Of a DNA stretch of 64,000 bases, positions 36,173-64,000 are shown piece after piece (the first letter of the stretch is position 1; the number at the start of each line of letters is the position of its first letter). The notes under the pieces are model-generated. The model had not been told where the DNA came from, made no database searches, and saw only the letters and a list, made by a program, of their open reading frames with translations. The stretch is from Alviniconcha marisindica (Eukaryota; Mollusca; Gastropoda; Provannidae). The position numbers and the translations under genes are program-made. The stretch lies in NCBI GenBank assembly GCA_018857735.1, contig JABMCL010002217.1:669501-733500 (forward strand), given 5' to 3'.

Positions 36173-36500
36173 CTGGTCTGTTCAGCTCTTGAGCTACACC
36201 ATCAAATTAACGAAAATGTCAAAGTACGGAAGAAATAGGAGAATGTAAGCGAAAACTTTCCAGGCTCTTCGATCAAGCCAAGTACGGCAACCTACCAGCA
36301 ATGCCAAAAACGTCATCGCAAGAATTGTAACGTCATTCCACTTCCTGGTGCTCGATTTCTTGTGACGTAGACCACATACCAAAAAGAAGTTGTCGCTTGT
36401 TGCTGGGGCAGATAAACAAATTGACATTCCGGCAGTTCACGCATGTAACTCATTTATCATCTCTCCTCTCACGCTCTGCAGCAGTGCTTGAGTCACGGAC
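36173..36500. promoter_or_regulatory. Head-to-head intergenic region, probable bidirectional promoter
   Basis: The SH3BGR-like ATG (-) and the first lebercilin exon (+) are separated by only about 0.3 kb. The gap has three CRE-like hexamers: ACGTCA at 36310-36315 and 36330-36335, and TGACGT at 36363-36368. An ETS-like CACTTCCTGG lies at about 36339-36348. No TATA box is evident. I did not find a complete RFX X-box, which a ciliary gene might be expected to have. Confidence 0.55.
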
Positions 36501-36513
36501 AGTGCTTTTCAGG
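36430..36513 (+). other. LCA5: Probable non-coding first exon of the lebercilin gene
   Basis: The donor TTCAGG/GTAAGA at 36513/36514 is strong and pairs with the acceptor GCTTTGCAG at 37141. The 5' limit is a guess; the transcription start cannot be read from sequence. Confidence 0.45.
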
Positions 36514-37141
36514 GTAAGATCTTATTGTTTTTTTTGACACAACATGTGGCCTTTTATCTGCAGAAGTTTATTTGTAACAGCACTGCAGAGATTTAGTTTT
36601 TTTTAGCTTTCCGGCTACAACTTGTGGGATTACACGCAGGAGATAATGATGTGCTCTGTTAGTATGAGGTCTTTGATCCGCAAATCAGTGTTATGTATGC
36701 GAGATGTGTTTAGTGTAAGGTGTCTGCTTGGATACCGATCTGTTCTTTTTCTTCTTGCTCCTGTTAAGGACTGGGTGCTGTCCGGCGGAGCGTTTCAAGT
36801 CCACATGGTGCAAGCTGTATGCTTGTCACTTTACAGCAGGAGAGAAAATTTGTCCGTACAATTTTGTTTTGTTTTCCTCGTCTAGATACAGCTGCAGTAT
36901 GCGTCAGTATCAGCAGATGCTGTTCATTTACCACTGTTTGTTTTTAATCCTATTTTCTGTTGATAACAGGTAATATTATTGAGTGCTTGCAGGTCCTGTC
37001 AATGTAATGCATCAAGAGCAAGAATGACAGACATCTTGTTCGGTAATTTAGCCTGAATGCATGTGTGTGTGTGTGCGTGTTGTACTGCTAGCGCCATTTG
37101 ATGAATTACTTTTGTGTATGTCTCTTTGTTTTGCTTTGCAG

Positions 37142-37403
37142 ATCTCCCTTACAAGGCAGAGTATTCAGTAACAGTATGATGGTGGAAGCAGTATGGATAG
37201 AGAGTTGAGCACAGTGACATGACATAGAGCTAGCGTGGCCTTCTCAAAGAGGACCATGACCAGACGGCTGTGACAATTTTTTGTCTACATTACCAGCTGA
37301 ATGCAGAACCAAGCCAAGTTTGCACCACAGCTTTGACTTTTCATGCTCTGATCAGTAAATCTGATCTGAAAGTTAAGTTCAGCTTTTACTTTCAAGCTGC
37401 AAC
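37142..37403 (+). other. LCA5: Lebercilin 5' leader with several uORFs
   Basis: Between the acceptor at 37141 and the start at 37404 there are at least five upstream ATGs, all followed by in-frame stops. They include a 10-codon uORF at 37176-37208 and ATG-ACA-TAG near 37220. This would be expected to dampen translation if the whole leader is used. Confidence 0.5.
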
Positions 37404-63090
<25,687 letters not shown>

Positions 63091-63554
63091 TGAACGATGT
63101 AAAGCTAGTGCCATGGCAGACTGGTTCCGGACGGATGGGTCCAGCACCAGCGCTGTCATTACAATTCACGTCTGCCACTCATGTCTAGGAGAGACAGCCT
63201 CAACGCATGGGCAGTGGTGCTGAAATTAGCATCACTGTAATGCCTAGTGAGGGTAACACACTCAACTCAAGGAGAGTGTCACAGAAATCAAACAGCATGC
63301 CTGACTTCAGGAGTTTCTTTAGCTTTCGGCAGTTTGGTTGTGAGGACACGAAAATGCATTTGCAGTTATGTTGCTTCTGATGGACACTTTAATTACCCAG
63401 TTCACAAGCCTTGTGCACCTTGTGATGTTTGGTTCTTCCTTTGCTTTGAGTTATACCGGTGATGCAGAGAGAACAGTCCGTTTGCAGTGGCAGCTCAGGA
63501 TTTCTACAGCACACCCCCAGGTTTGCGTCCTAAAGATGTCGCCACCAGTCTTGC

Positions 63555-63890
63555 ATGACAGATTCTGACATGCCTTCTGTTCCACTGAAACTGTCCATTA
63601 CGGACATGCCTTTTGTTCCACCGAAACTGTCCATTAAGGACATGCTTTCTGTTCCACTGAAACTGTCCATTAAGGACATGCTTTCTGTTCCACTGAAATT
63701 GTCCATCAAGGACATGCCTTCTGTTCCACTGAAACTGTCCATCAAGGACATGCCTTCTGTTCCACTGAAACTGTCCATCAAGGACATGCCTTCTGTTCCA
63801 CTGAAATTGTCCATTAAGGACATGCTTTCTGTTCCACTGAAATTGTCCATCAAGGACATGCCTTCTGTTCCACTGAAACTGTCTGTCAAT
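63555..63890 (+). repeat. 36-bp minisatellite, 9 copies, in the lebercilin 3' UTR
   Basis: The unit is GACATGCCTTCTGTTCCACT plus GAAACTGTCCATCAAG. At 36 bases it stays open in frame on both strands, giving artefact reading frames of about 120 codons. Confidence 0.95.
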
Positions 63891-63975
63891 GTTCTTCACC
63901 CATCATCCGTCACTTTCTCTCTCTGACCTCAGTCAAAAATGATCACTCTGACTTACCAAGAAGCAGTCAGCTTGT

Positions 63976-63981
63976 AATAAA
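63976..63981 (+). terminator. LCA5: Lebercilin poly(A) signal AATAAA
   Basis: CTTGTAATAAACTTTG lies about 885 bases after the stop, followed by A-rich sequence. Confidence 0.65.
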
Positions 63982-64000
63982 CTTTGAAAAAGGGGGAAAA

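Larger units (their letters stand above)
63091..64000 (+). other. LCA5: Lebercilin 3' UTR
   Basis: Runs from the stop to the poly(A) signal AATAAA at 63976-63981 and the A-rich window end. Transcript cleavage is probably at or just past the window edge. Confidence 0.7.

Noticed and set aside
63504..63926. Frames of 119-131 codons on both strands (NGQFQWNRRHV-type repeats)
   Set aside because: Product of the 36-bp 3' UTR minisatellite.

Overview
This is a eukaryotic nuclear window, most likely from an animal. Genes are split into short exons with GT-AG introns. The DNA is packed with long dinucleotide runs, G and C homopolymers and many intronic or intergenic minisatellites. The encoded proteins are animal ones. 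The style fits a mollusc or another lophotrochozoan, but that is inference because no taxon-specific marker is present. There is no bacterial, viral or CRISPR content.

Layout: (1) 282-5052, + strand: the last five coding exons of a uracil phosphoribosyltransferase homologue (UPRT); its 5' exons lie outside the window. (2) 5053-27146: no recognised gene. This stretch is filled by at least eight minisatellite arrays, a piggyBac-like MITE at 17306-17533 and dispersed repeats. (3) 27147-36172, - strand: a complete five-exon SH3BGR-family gene. A thioredoxin-like head of about 115 residues is joined to a very long Glu/Lys-rich tail (about 714 aa in total) built from about 50-residue repeats. (4) 36173-36500: a short head-to-head intergenic region, probably a bidirectional promoter with three CRE-like hexamers. 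(5) 36.4-64.0 kb, + strand: a complete lebercilin gene (LCA5/LCA5L family, about 787 aa). It has a non-coding first exon, a uORF-rich leader, six coding exons and a poly(A) signal at 63976. Its introns hold a solo LTR (39206-40240), a MITE (54302-54624), a near-perfect 71-bp palindrome (50443-50513) and several minisatellites.

How the genes relate: UPRT belongs to pyrimidine salvage, the SH3BGR protein is a thioredoxin-fold adaptor, and lebercilin is a ciliary/axonemal coiled-coil protein. They do not form a pathway. From memory of the human map, SH3BGR and LCA5L are neighbours on chromosome 21q22, SH3BGRL2 and LCA5 on 6q14, and UPRT and SH3BGRL both lie on Xq. The window therefore looks like the unduplicated ancestral form of a linkage that vertebrate genome duplication spread over three chromosomes.

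I found no new enzymatic or defence system. The most unusual material is the conserved linkage, the repeat-expanded SH3BGR tail, minisatellites whose units resemble splice sites, the long palindrome, and a degraded tandem duplication at 38.06-39.16 kb that may be an assembly artefact.
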